This document shows, piece by piece, positions 56,061 to 64,000 of a stretch of 64,000 bases of DNA. The notes beneath the pieces are model-generated. The model worked only from the letters and a program-made list of their open reading frames with translations, did not search any database and was not told the DNA's origin. The DNA is from Colwellia psychrerythraea 34H (lineage in GTDB: Bacteria > Pseudomonadota > Gammaproteobacteria > Enterobacterales > Alteromonadaceae). Location of the stretch: NCBI RefSeq assembly GCF_000012325.1, contig NC_003910.7, forward strand, positions 744,001 to 808,000, in the 5' to 3' direction. The position numbers and the translations under genes are program-made. Each line of letters opens with the position of its first letter. Position 1 is the stretch's first letter.

Positions 56061-58835
56061 TTATTTTAACCATTGCTTCAATAAGACATCCGCATCAGCT
56101 TTTTGGGAATAATCTGAATTCACTACATCTACCATTAATTTTATTGCCTCTTTATCTCTATTAAGAGCTTTGAGTGTTAACGCTAAATGATACTTCACCG
56201 CCGGATTTGAATTATTGATGGCTAACGCTTTTCTAAATAGAGGTAAGGCTTTATTAAATTCTTTGGTGTGATAATAAACCCAGCCTAAAGTGTCTAAAGA
56301 GTCAGGCTGATTATCAACAAGTGCCAATGACCTTTTTACCAATGCTTCAGCTCGTGGGTAATCAGATAGATTCAAAGCCACATAACTGGCATTATTTAAT
56401 ATTGCCGGTTGCTTAGGGTACAGCTGAACTAATGTTTGATATATCTTATCTGCATTGAGCCATTGAGATTGGTCGATATAAAGCTCAGCTAATGCTGTAT
56501 TCAAGAATAAACTGTTTGGCCTGTCATTTAACGACGTTGTTAATAAGTCTACTGCTTTACTGGTTCGTTTAGTCGCTCTGTATATTAAGTTTAAACCAAC
56601 TACGCTACTGTCATTACTAGCTAATTTAATACGTTTTTTATAATACATTTCAGCTAGTTTATATTGATTTATACGTAAATAGGAATTAGCTAAAACTTCG
56701 ACTAATTGGGCAGATAACTGATGATTAACTTCAAACGATTTAATTAATTTTATTGCACTGTCAGTATCATTTTCTGCATTATAAAGTTGCGCTAATCCTA
56801 TGATCGCTTTATCGTTATCTCCATCCCAAGCCATCGATTTTTTATAGGCAGTGATTGCCTCAGGTACTTTAGAAAATCGTTGATAAGCATGGGCTATTAA
56901 CAAATAAATTGTCCCTTTATCTCCGTCTTGTTTTATCGCCGATTTATACGCACTAACTGCAGAGTTCACATCTGAATTCATTATTTGTAAACTTGCCAGC
57001 ATGAGATAAAGCTCAACTGTTTTTCTTTGATTCAATAAATAAGTATTCAATGTTTCAATAGCAAGCATCAGCTGTTTATCGCCAACATAACTAACAATTA
57101 AGTTTTTTAATAATTCTTCATTTTGATTATCAAGCTTAAATGGTTCTTCTAGTAAGATGACGCTAGCAGCTGAATTATTAGTACGGTTATAAAACTTAGC
57201 TAAAGCTGTAATTAAATCAATATCGTTTGCTGAGATTATTAATGCTGCTTTTAAACGATCAATAGCAATATCAGCGTTACCCTTTTGATAATCGAGGTTA
57301 GCTAAGCTAATAATGGATTTGGCATGATTGGGTTCAATTATCAATGCTTGTTCAAATTGATGTTTTGCCTTCTCTATTTCACCTGAAATTTGGTAAATAT
57401 AACCAAGATGATGCTGAATATTTGCATTGTCTGGCATGTTTTCAGCTAAGTTTTTTGCAACACTAATGCCTTTATTCATTTTTCCAGACTTAATATAAGA
57501 CTCAACCAATAATAAACCAACCACTGTTGGATCATATTCTGCTGCAGAGGCTGTTAACAAATGCTTAATCGCTTTTTCGGGCTTTCCTGTTGCTAAATAG
57601 CTTTGTGCAAGTTGAGTGTCTGCGATTCCTAAATTAGGCTTCAGCTCTTTAACTTTTGCAAGGTAGAAGTGAGCTTTTTCATACTGCCTTAGCTCTAAGT
57701 AGGTCATGCCTAGCATAGATAATATTTTCGGGTTATCAGGGTCTAAAAAATTAGCTCTACTTAACAACGTTTTAGCTTGCATTGGTTTTTTTTCTACTAA
57801 TTCAATAGTGGCAGCAAGTGTTAAAGCGTTTATATTATTTTCATCTATCAATAAATAGTCATCTATATATTGTCTTGCTGCTTCATGTTTTTGTTGGTGA
57901 AATAAAATAATACTGGCTAAATAATAATAAGAAGGATTTGACCGCAACACATCTTCACTCAGGTGATCCAGTACTTGTGCAACTGTTTCTATTGCACTTT
58001 CAAAGCCAGCATTTTCATTTTTCCTAACCTGTACCATAGCTTTAATAAATTCAGCTTTAGGTTCATTCGGCACTTGCTCTAATACGGTATCGGCGTATTT
58101 TTCTGCTAACTCAAACTGCTGTAATTCGATGTTTATAGTACTTGCAAAAATTAGTGATTGAATATTGTTTTTATCAATCAGCAGCGCTTGGTTAATTGCA
58201 TTAAGAGCAAGTTCGTTATTGCCTAAACTTTGCTGAATACTCGCTTTCAAATTCCAAGCTTTAATGGGGGGAATATACCCAGATAACACCTCATCAACGA
58301 GTTTTTCTGCCTGATGGAATTGAAAATAATTAACTGCAATTTGCGCTAATCCCAACTTGGCATCTATGTTTTTGGCATCAAAAGCTAACGCTGTGTTGTA
58401 ATCATTTTGTGATAGCTTTAATTGTCGTAGCCCCAAATGCGCATCACCACGAAGTACATAAATTTTCGCTGCTAATTTGTCGTCATTAGTTTGCTCTGGT
58501 AGGTAATCCAAGGTTTTATTATATTGCCCTTGCATAATGTAGGATTCTGCAAACAATAGTCGTAACTGCTTCTTATTTGCACCTAGAGAAACAGCTTTAG
58601 TTAATGATGCTTCTGCCGCACTAGCACTACCGTCTGCGAGCAATATTTCAGCTATTAAAATATTTGAGGCTAAGTGCTCTGGTGATATTTTTAGTATATT
58701 TTTTACGTGTATCAGTGCTTCACTATATTTGTTGTCGTTTAATGCACTACGAGCTGCTTCATAAAGTTTATCTTCCTGTGAGGCAGCTAACGAAGAGGAA
58801 ATGAGTAGTAAAAATATATACGGATAAGCTTTCAA
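56061..58835 (-). CDS. prsT: Long TPR protein of PrsT type (PEP-CTERM-associated)
   Basis: A 924-residue exported protein: a signal peptide (about 1-17, ending SSSLAAS) followed by more than twenty tetratricopeptide units (for instance AKHQFEQALIIEPNHAKSIISLANLDYQKGN). The length and style match PrsT, the TPR protein that travels with the PEP-CTERM/exosortase system; PrsT is often called a lipoprotein, but no lipobox cysteine is seen here. It is divergent from a PEP-CTERM protein, supporting the assignment. The exosortase itself is outside the window. Confidence 0.75.
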   Translation of the reverse strand: MKAYPYIFLLLISSSLAASQEDKLYEAARSALNDNKYSEALIHVKNILKISPEHLASNILIAEILLADGSASAAEASLTKAVSLGANKKQLRLLFAESYIMQGQYNKTLDYLPEQTNDDKLAAKIYVLRGDAHLGLRQLKLSQNDYNTALAFDAKNIDAKLGLAQIAVNYFQFHQAEKLVDEVLSGYIPPIKAWNLKASIQQSLGNNELALNAINQALLIDKNNIQSLIFASTINIELQQFELAEKYADTVLEQVPNEPKAEFIKAMVQVRKNENAGFESAIETVAQVLDHLSEDVLRSNPSYYYLASIILFHQQKHEAARQYIDDYLLIDENNINALTLAATIELVEKKPMQAKTLLSRANFLDPDNPKILSMLGMTYLELRQYEKAHFYLAKVKELKPNLGIADTQLAQSYLATGKPEKAIKHLLTASAAEYDPTVVGLLLVESYIKSGKMNKGISVAKNLAENMPDNANIQHHLGYIYQISGEIEKAKHQFEQALIIEPNHAKSIISLANLDYQKGNADIAIDRLKAALIISANDIDLITALAKFYNRTNNSAASVILLEEPFKLDNQNEELLKNLIVSYVGDKQLMLAIETLNTYLLNQRKTVELYLMLASLQIMNSDVNSAVSAYKSAIKQDGDKGTIYLLIAHAYQRFSKVPEAITAYKKSMAWDGDNDKAIIGLAQLYNAENDTDSAIKLIKSFEVNHQLSAQLVEVLANSYLRINQYKLAEMYYKKRIKLASNDSSVVGLNLIYRATKRTSKAVDLLTTSLNDRPNSLFLNTALAELYIDQSQWLNADKIYQTLVQLYPKQPAILNNASYVALNLSDYPRAEALVKRSLALVDNQPDSLDTLGWVYYHTKEFNKALPLFRKALAINNSNPAVKYHLALTLKALNRDKEAIKLMVDVVNSDYSQKADADVLLKQWLK

Positions 58836-59017
58836 ATATCTATCCTAAATTGCAAATGAAGATTAGATAGTGATTATGTCAAAATTATTGGAATAAAGAT
58901 AACACCGTATTATATAACCTTTTTTACACTGTCTAGGAATTTTACACTTTTTGTTATTTTGATAATTAAAAGTCACAATAAAAAAATAAATCATTATATA
59001 ACAACAAATTAAAAAGC

Positions 59018-59033
59018 AGGCATGATTTTTGCT
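59018..59033 (+). promoter_or_regulatory. Sigma-54-type promoter of the PEP-CTERM gene
   Basis: AGGCATGATTTTTGCT keeps the GG and GC of the -24/-12 elements at the right spacing. It is 58 bp before the chosen ATG. PEP-CTERM genes are known to be controlled by the PrsK-PrsR two-component system with RpoN. Confidence 0.6.
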
Positions 59034-59091
59034 TTTGTGAATGTTAATGATTATGATAAGTGCATAATTGAATTATTTTTAGGTGAATATA

Positions 59092-59814
59092 ATGTTTTCA
59101 AAGAACCTGTTTTCAAAGGCTATATTAATAGGGGCTTCTCTTTTCAGTAGCTTTTTTGTTAATGCTTCCTTAACCCCTGTCGGTGATTTACTCCAAGTAT
59201 CAATATTGATTGCAGAGACTGAACAGGGAAATAAGAAAAATGATTGTAGTGGTTATTTTGGTCAAGGATTTGAGCAATGTAAAATTACCCATGTACCAAC
59301 TGTTGGCTCCCCTGTATTTGCTGAGATTATGGGGAAATTCGATGGCGATGGAGCGACAAAGTTTGCAGCTCCATCACAGGCTTCTGATTGGAATTTTGAT
59401 GTTAATAATCTAACAAATCAAACCAACCCCGGAGAAAATGGTACTGGAACATGGAACTACTCTGGAGCTGAATATCCAGGCGTTTCATATTGGGTAGCAA
59501 AAGCAGGATCTGCTGGTTTTATTTTGAACTGGATGATTGTTGATAACGATGCAAATAATTTGACTTGTGCATCTCCTGATGAGTTTTCTGTAAACTGCCT
59601 AGATTTAGCGGTTAGTGTCTCAACAGGAACTTGGACTACTCCGTTAAATGGTAACAACCCAAGGGATCTGTCTCACATCTCCTTTTATGGGAACAAATGT
59701 GATAATAACTGCGGAGGAGGACCACCAGCAAGTGTACCTGAGCCATCATCTATTGCATTATTTGCTTTAGCCTTACTTGGTATTTCAGCTAGACGTAAAA
59801 ACGTCACTTCATAA
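59092..59814 (+). CDS. PEP-CTERM domain protein
   Basis: A 240-residue exported protein. The signal peptide is about 1-25 (ending FVNAS); the mature part is rich in Gly, Asn and Asp with several cysteines; the end carries VPEPSSIALFALALLGISARRK, a complete PEP-CTERM sorting signal (PEP motif, helix, Arg-rich end) recognised by exosortase. Start: the ATG at 59092 has AGGTG six bases before it, better than the GTG at 59083. Its middle part has no known domain. Such proteins are sorted to the surface with exopolysaccharide. Confidence 0.88.
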   Translation: MFSKNLFSKAILIGASLFSSFFVNASLTPVGDLLQVSILIAETEQGNKKNDCSGYFGQGFEQCKITHVPTVGSPVFAEIMGKFDGDGATKFAAPSQASDWNFDVNNLTNQTNPGENGTGTWNYSGAEYPGVSYWVAKAGSAGFILNWMIVDNDANNLTCASPDEFSVNCLDLAVSVSTGTWTTPLNGNNPRDLSHISFYGNKCDNNCGGGPPASVPEPSSIALFALALLGISARRKNVTS

Positions 59815-59842
59815 ATTAGCTTGGTTAAAACTAAGTCTATTT

Positions 59843-59873
59843 AAAAAGCCCGTCAGTTTATGACTGGCTTTTT
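59843..59873 (+). terminator. Intrinsic terminator of the PEP-CTERM gene
   Basis: AAAAAGCCCGTCA pairs with TGACTGGCTTTTT (one mismatch), followed by further T-rich DNA. It lies 29 bp after the stop codon. Confidence 0.85.
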
Positions 59874-59957
59874 ATCTTTGAGTACTTTTCTCGTAGTACA
59901 CTGCTTTGCGTTACCGTAAATATAATTGCATTGCCAAGGTAACTGTTAAGATATCCC

Positions 59958-60031
59958 GTTGAAAAATATTCCAACAACCTTATAAAGTTATTGTGGAACT
60001 GAACCTTAAGTCGCGTTGAAAATATTCCAAC
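59958..60031. repeat. Twin copies of GTTGAAAA(A)TATTCCAAC between two genes
   Basis: GTTGAAAAATATTCCAAC (59958-59975) and GTTGAAAATATTCCAAC (60015-60031), 57 bp apart, each an imperfect inverted repeat. They lie in the gap after the convergent PEP-CTERM and TrmH-like genes. Confidence 0.5.
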
Positions 60032-60080
60032 ACGTTTGAGTCTCTGGTTTTTAATCATCGACTCTTACAACATGTTAGCC

Positions 60081-60623
60081 TTATGGCAGTTTTCTAATTT
60101 GATTAGCACATTCGGCTAAGACAATAGCACCAGCGGTAGACACATTGAGTGAGTTACCCATGCCAAACATGGGAATATGTATTTGTTGAAGGCTTAATTT
60201 CAATGCTGCTTCACTCACGCCTTTGCGTTCATTGCCTAATACTAATACGCATTTAGCAGGATAAGTTACCTTAGTGTAATCAACCGACTCATGACATAGC
60301 TCAACACTGTAAATGGCATGTCCTTCATCTAATAATGTTTGTAAGCTTGCTGTAGTACTATCGCTATATTCAACGCAAACCCATTTCGCTTCATTTCTCG
60401 AGGCTTTTTTCATTTTCTTATCTGAAATTGTTAGCGCGCCACAAACTATGACTTTTTCGATAGCAAAAGCATCAGCCAAACGAATAAAGGCACCAATGTT
60501 GTAGCTGTTAGTGACATTATCTAATACCACTATCAAGGGGATTTTTGGCTTAGTTAAATATTCATCTCGTGTTGGCTTATTCTTTCTAAGATCTTCTTTG
60601 GTAAGTTGTATTTTTGAATCCAT
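60081..60623 (-). CDS. TrmH-family (SpoU) RNA methyltransferase
   Basis: A 180-residue SPOUT methyltransferase. Motif 1 is LDNVTNSYNIGAFIRLADAF, motif 2 VLVLGNERKGVS and motif 3 IPMFGMGNSLNVSTAGAIVLAE, which forms the knotted SAM-binding site. It methylates a ribose in tRNA or rRNA; the target cannot be told from sequence. It is a single gene. Confidence 0.92.
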   Translation of the reverse strand: MDSKIQLTKEDLRKNKPTRDEYLTKPKIPLIVVLDNVTNSYNIGAFIRLADAFAIEKVIVCGALTISDKKMKKASRNEAKWVCVEYSDSTTASLQTLLDEGHAIYSVELCHESVDYTKVTYPAKCVLVLGNERKGVSEAALKLSLQQIHIPMFGMGNSLNVSTAGAIVLAECANQIRKLP

Positions 60624-61055
60624 TATTTCTACTCTGATTACTTAACATGACTAGGCGCCGTCTGAATTAGGTACTTACTGCGTTACGTATGCCTAGGGTA
60701 ACTGGTTACTAATTTATATAGTTACATAATTGCTCTGACTTGTATCTCAGGGCTTATGTCAGTGCGTCATTATAAGGTGTTATTTTAGGTGTTAGCTCTT
60801 GGCGAGGATTGTGCGACTTTATCTGCTGAAGATCAAATGAATGTTAGTAGGAACTCGCCATTTTATGCTAAATGGCTCAATAAAAATTTCCATTGGTAAT
60901 CGCTTAGCTCTCAAGTATTTTGCTTAAGTAAGCTTAAAATTTCATGATCATGTTTTATTTAGTAGTAATCATCGACAATATTTTTTTAGATAAACCTTGC
61001 TGGTTAAGAAAATATAGCGATAATCGGGCAAGGTTTTACTTGCTGAGTTAATTAA
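60624..61055. other. Intergenic region between TrmH-like and M50 genes
   Basis: 432 bp. It must hold the promoters of both divergent genes; I see no hairpin, relic or RNA gene in it. Confidence 0.4.
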
Positions 61056-62144
61056 GTGCAATTATTAGAAATAGAGTGTTTAGGTCAAACACTACGGTTA
61101 GAAGGTTCAATGGCTGGATGGCAGCAACTATTTTGGGGTGATAAATGTGTCTCTCAGATTAATGCTAATGCCAATAGTGAGACATTTTCACATCAATTTT
61201 CTTTGCAAAGAGAGGGAAGTGAACAGAGAGAACTACAAGTTGAACTCAAAGGATCATTACAGTGGCAGCCCTTTGACCTGCAGTTTCAGCTTTTAGTCAA
61301 TGAGGAGCTGTTACATGAAAATACCCTCAATGAAAAAGACATAGAACAACGTCAAGTCACGCAAGGTGAAAAGCAACCAATTAAATTTAGCTTTGTTGGT
61401 ATGGCTGGTCTTGGTTTAAAACTATTGAAAAGTGCCAAGGTCATCAAAGTGTTGTTCGCTGCTGGTAGTTTGGCTGCTTATAGCTGGTTGTTTTCTATTG
61501 AGTTTGCTATCGCACTAATCCTCTGTTTAGTCTTTCATGAGTATGGCCATATTAAAGCGATGAAATATTTTGGTTTGAAAACCAAAGGTATTTATCTCAT
61601 TCCCTTTGTTGGTGGCTTAGCACTTAGCGATGACAAAATTAATACTCGCTGGCAAGATATTGTCATTTCCATTATGGGGCCTTTCTTCGGCTTGATACTG
61701 TCTATCGCCTGTTTAGTTGGCTATTGGCTTACCGATATAGAAATACTCGCTGGTTTAGCGGTATTTAATGCGCTACTTAATTTATTTAATATGTTGCCGG
61801 TATTGCCGTTAGATGGTGGACACGTGCTTAAAAGTATTGCGTTTTCAATCAACTCTAAAGTGGGTTTAGTCGCATGTGTATTAGGTGCAGCATTGGGGGT
61901 ATATATCAGTTACCACTTCGGTTTAGCCTTGCTAGGTTTTTTACTGGCTATTGGTAGCATTGAAATATTCTTTGAATACAAGCGTCGACATTTAAGTGAT
62001 CTATTACCCTTAAATCGCTATGCGCAAATCGTATCAGCTCTGTGGTATGTCATTACTGTCGGTGGTTTAAGTGCCATTATTTGGTTTGTTGGTCAAACAG
62101 CTAATGACGCCTTGTCATTACCGCTTAAAATACTCGGTAGTTAG
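61056..62144 (+). CDS. M50-family (site-2 protease-like) membrane metalloprotease
   Basis: A 362-residue membrane protein starting at GTG. The first 110 residues are soluble and beta-rich with no known domain. Helices follow from about 130; the zinc site is His161-Glu-Tyr-Gly-His165 in VFHEYGHIKAM, and the second metal motif is VLPLDGGHVLK (Asp near 253). Site-2 proteases cut transmembrane segments, often of anti-sigma factors; the target is not apparent here. The start codon is GTG with a poor ribosome site, so it may be weakly expressed. Confidence 0.85.
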   Translation: MQLLEIECLGQTLRLEGSMAGWQQLFWGDKCVSQINANANSETFSHQFSLQREGSEQRELQVELKGSLQWQPFDLQFQLLVNEELLHENTLNEKDIEQRQVTQGEKQPIKFSFVGMAGLGLKLLKSAKVIKVLFAAGSLAAYSWLFSIEFAIALILCLVFHEYGHIKAMKYFGLKTKGIYLIPFVGGLALSDDKINTRWQDIVISIMGPFFGLILSIACLVGYWLTDIEILAGLAVFNALLNLFNMLPVLPLDGGHVLKSIAFSINSKVGLVACVLGAALGVYISYHFGLALLGFLLAIGSIEIFFEYKRRHLSDLLPLNRYAQIVSALWYVITVGGLSAIIWFVGQTANDALSLPLKILGS

Positions 62145-62561
62145 TCTTATTTACAGGAGATATCACTGTGTTGGTGAGTAAATACGTGCTAATCAAAACC
62201 AGCTATCCAGCTGGTTTTTTGTGCCTATAATTATGAGGATATTTGAGCATAATTAAAAGGTTGTGTGGTTTGTCAAAATCAATGAGACTTCTATTTAGTC
62301 ATTTAAAATATTATCGAAGCAAACCTCACAACAATAAAAGTATGATTCTAGCTATACATGTCATCTGTAAAATTCCGATTGTAGAGTTTCAATGTTTTGT
62401 TGGTCAAGTGTTCGTTATAGCGAACATTTATGGTGTGGAAAGGTTAACTACTGCCACAATACAGTCTTTAACTCCTGATAAAGACCATACTTAATCTGTT
62501 CAGGTAAGTGCCCCACAGGTCTTCAACCTAGTGGTTTAACCGTTGTATCATCATTTGCAAA
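62145..62561. other. Intergenic region after the M50 gene
   Basis: It contains the M50 terminator, then 340 bp with no convincing gene; a frame of 83 codons at 62243-62494 has no protein-like features. The final 50 bp belong to the end of the IS110-like relic. Confidence 0.4.
62195..62221 (+). terminator. Intrinsic terminator of the M50 gene
   Basis: A perfect 10-bp stem (AAAACCAGCT/AGCTGGTTTT) around ATCC, then TTT. Confidence 0.9.
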
Positions 62562-62861
62562 TCAGGTTTGCATTCTAACTTCGAATGCTTGTTTGGTTGA
62601 CAGTACCGACCATGCGATACGTGCTAGTTTGTTCGTTAATGTGACTACCGCGACGTTATATGGTTTTCGTGAGAGTAACTCTAATATCCAGTTGCCAAAG
62701 ATAGCGACTGCTTTTTCTAGCCTTACAAGAACAGCTCTTGCACCGTGAATGAATAACTCTCGTATGCCTTTATTTCCTCGTTTGCTTATACCGAATAACC
62801 TTGGCTTTCCTCCCGTTGAAAACTGACGAGGGACCAAGCCAATCCAGGCGGCTAATTACTG
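62562..62861 (-). pseudogene. Truncated IS110-family transposase (C-terminal part)
   Basis: The frame reads AAWIGLVPRQFSTGGKPRLFG, ISKRGNKGIRELFIHGARAVL and KPYNVAVVTLTNKLARIAWSVL, the C-terminal transposase_20 part of IS110/IS1111 elements. The N-terminal DEDD domain is missing and a stop precedes the remaining region, so it is inactive. The other element end is lost between 62861 and about 63300. Confidence 0.85.
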
Positions 62862-63303
62862 CCACCAAATAGGTCATTACGTGCAGGTATAATTTATGCG
62901 AAAATGAAAACAGCTTTATAATTCTTTGAGCTTAAAGGGCTCTTCATCATAAAAATTGTCTTTCTTAAGGGCGCATCTAGATCGTGGTCTTATTTTTCGA
63001 TCTCAAATTAAGCAAGAATAATACTAATCTTAAATCTAGGGTTTCTGAAATAATAAATTGCGATTTAGCAAAAGGTTACAAACATATATTACATAATTGG
63101 TTAACTACGAAGTACTGAAACTAGTAAGATATCAGTATCAATAGGTTTTGTTAGTACATCTAAACTTGAATAAATTTTTTAAAATTTATTTTCATGTTAA
63201 TGAATAGCTTAGAATAACAAGTCTATTTTTGTCTGTTTTTTGATCGATTATATTTGGATATCTTCTTAAGAATGTACTAGAATTGCGGCGAACAGCACAA
63301 GAA
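62862..63303. other. Gap between the IS110 relic and the riboswitch leader
   Basis: About 440 bp of AT-rich DNA without recognisable genes. Some of it may be lost IS DNA. The promoter for the riboswitch transcript is probably in its last part. Confidence 0.35.
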
Positions 63304-63370
63304 GGTCAAATTAACCTTGAGTTTAATCTGACCAACTACTTAGTAATTTATAATATAAATTACTAAGTAG
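63304..63370. promoter_or_regulatory. Two adjacent inverted repeats upstream of the riboswitch
   Basis: First, GGTCAAATTAACC and a near complement at 63321-63333. Second, a perfect 17-bp inverted repeat centred on one base, 63336-63370 (arms start CTACTTAGTAATTTATA). They may be operators or hairpins; a terminator for upstream transcription is possible but there is no T-run. Confidence 0.5.
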
Positions 63371-63376
63371 CTGTAA

Positions 63377-63460
63377 TTGAAAAGAGCAAAACTTTCGAAA
63401 GAAAGTGGCGCAAAGTCACCGGTCTACGGGAATAATTCTACGACAGCGGAACTGCCAACT
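63377..63460 (+). ncRNA. Cyclic-di-GMP-I (GEMM) riboswitch
   Basis: The aptamer matches Vc2-type GEMM RNAs part by part: GAGCAAAA, a hairpin with CTTTCGAAAGAAAG, then GGCGCAAAGTCACCGGTCTA, a second arm (ACGGGAATAATTCTACG) and closing ACAGCGGAACTGCCAACT. The conserved GCAAA, CGAAAG, CGCAAAG and GCGG elements are present. It lies about 90 bp before the protease start, so c-di-GMP should control that gene; whether it turns it on or off cannot be told. Confidence 0.9.
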
Positions 63461-63536
63461 ACCAGCATTATTGTGCCAATAATAATGTGCAATGACAGGC
63501 ACTAAGAAGTAATAGGTTTTCTGTAGACTTCACACA

Positions 63537-63550
63537 TTGTGGAGTCACAA
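63537..63550 (+). promoter_or_regulatory. Ribosome-site hairpin of the riboswitch-controlled protease
   Basis: TTGTG GAGT CACAA folds into a 5-bp stem whose loop shows most of the GGAG ribosome site, immediately before the ATG at 63552. Confidence 0.45.
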
Positions 63551-63551
63551 A

Positions 63552-64000
63552 ATGAAGTACGTTAGTAACAATCAAATCGAAATCAGCTCACTAATAAAAC
63601 GCCAAAGCAAAAGTTTTGTACTAGGCTCATTATTATTACCCTTAACTTTCAGCAATTTCGCGATAGCGAATCCTCCTGAACATTCAGCAGCTTTTGCAAA
63701 AGGTCAAATTTTAGTACAACCACAACCGGGCTTATCAGAGCAGAACTTCCAAAAGATCCTAGGCAAGCACAAAGCCAGCTCAAAAGGTAAGCTTCATCAA
63801 TTACGCACCCACATTATCAATGTACCGGCAAATGCAGAACAAGCTATTGTTAAAGCGTTATCTAATAATCCAAACATTGAATTTGCTGAGGTAGACATAC
63901 TCGTTAAACCAAGCGAAATTATCGCCAACGACACCTATTACAACAATGCTTGGCACCTTAATAAAATGCAATTACCTACTGCTTGGGAAACAGCAAAGGG
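63552..64000 (+). CDS. Secreted S8-family protease (3' truncated by window)
   Basis: The first 149 residues are visible. After a basic N-region and a hydrophobic core (SFVLGSLLLPLTFSNFAIA) a signal peptide ends near residue 40; an I9-like propeptide follows (KGQILVQPQPGLSEQNFQKIL ... NNPNIEFAEVDILVKP), then the start of the mature protease, DTYYNNAWHLNKMQLPTAWETAKG, which matches the region just before the catalytic Asp of subtilases. The gene sits behind a c-di-GMP-I riboswitch. Confidence 0.85.
   Translation, partial: MKYVSNNQIEISSLIKRQSKSFVLGSLLLPLTFSNFAIANPPEHSAAFAKGQILVQPQPGLSEQNFQKILGKHKASSKGKLHQLRTHIINVPANAEQAIVKALSNNPNIEFAEVDILVKPSEIIANDTYYNNAWHLNKMQLPTAWETAK

Noticed and set aside
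59958-60031. Small CRISPR array
   Set aside because: Only two repeats, palindromic, with one 39-bp interval, and no cas genes in the window.
62243-62494. 83-codon frame after the M50 gene
   Set aside because: No protein-like features or ribosome site; it lies in decayed DNA near an IS relic.

Overview
The window is AT-rich chromosomal DNA from a marine gammaproteobacterium. The gene set (LptFG, GltBD, SelD-MnmH, many secreted subtilases, a PEP-CTERM protein with a PrsT-like TPR partner, a c-di-GMP riboswitch in front of a protease) and the residue style of the proteins point to the Alteromonadales, most likely a Colwellia or close relative. That placement is inference from protein resemblance, not from a marker gene.

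Layout. 1-2.7 kb: end of lptF, a 44-codon duplicate of the lptG 5' end, lptG, and an RDD membrane protein. 3-8 kb: an RND efflux pump with its lipoprotein adaptor, divergent from a TetR-type repressor with two clear operator palindromes. 8-9.4 kb: tRNA-Leu(CAA), a parvulin and a small ABM-like protein. 9.4-16.5 kb: a transposase relic and three S8 proteases, the third with four TIIWRM repeats at its C-terminus. 16.5-22.7 kb: a two-component-style beta-propeller protein with a degenerate GGDEF domain, convergent with a giant hybrid histidine kinase carrying an AraC output. 23-26 kb: a thiolase-like protein, a 3' relic of mmsA, and a TRIC-family channel. 26.7-35.1 kb: gltBD and an NIT-domain chemoreceptor.

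35.7-40.7 kb holds the most interesting locus: a tightly spaced three-gene operon encoding (1) a SLOG-like nucleotide-binding domain joined to a four-helix membrane region resembling SLATT effectors, (2) a WD40-like propeller joined to a two-helix membrane segment and an unrecognised C-terminal domain, and (3) a TIR protein with the catalytic glutamate in place. It looks like a TIR-signal / SLOG-sensor / membrane-effector immune system of a composition I cannot name. It is flanked by a dispersed-repeat copy and by a gene relic.

41-55 kb: an AEC transporter, selD-mnmH, a LysR regulator divergent from an NTF2-like/isochorismatase fusion, a zinc-ribbon protein, and a MacAB-type export operon with a sigma-54 promoter and an upstream palindrome, followed by its likely sigma-54 response regulator (GAFTDA variant) and sensor kinase. 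A 307-bp MITE-like repeat lies between transporter and regulator genes; relatives of it occur four more times in the window. 55-60.6 kb: a DnaQ-type exonuclease, a long TPR protein, a PEP-CTERM protein with its own sigma-54-type promoter, and a TrmH-family methyltransferase. 61-64 kb: an M50 protease, a truncated IS110-type transposase, and a c-di-GMP-I riboswitch leading into a fourth S8 protease cut by the window end. No rRNA, CRISPR array or prophage is visible.
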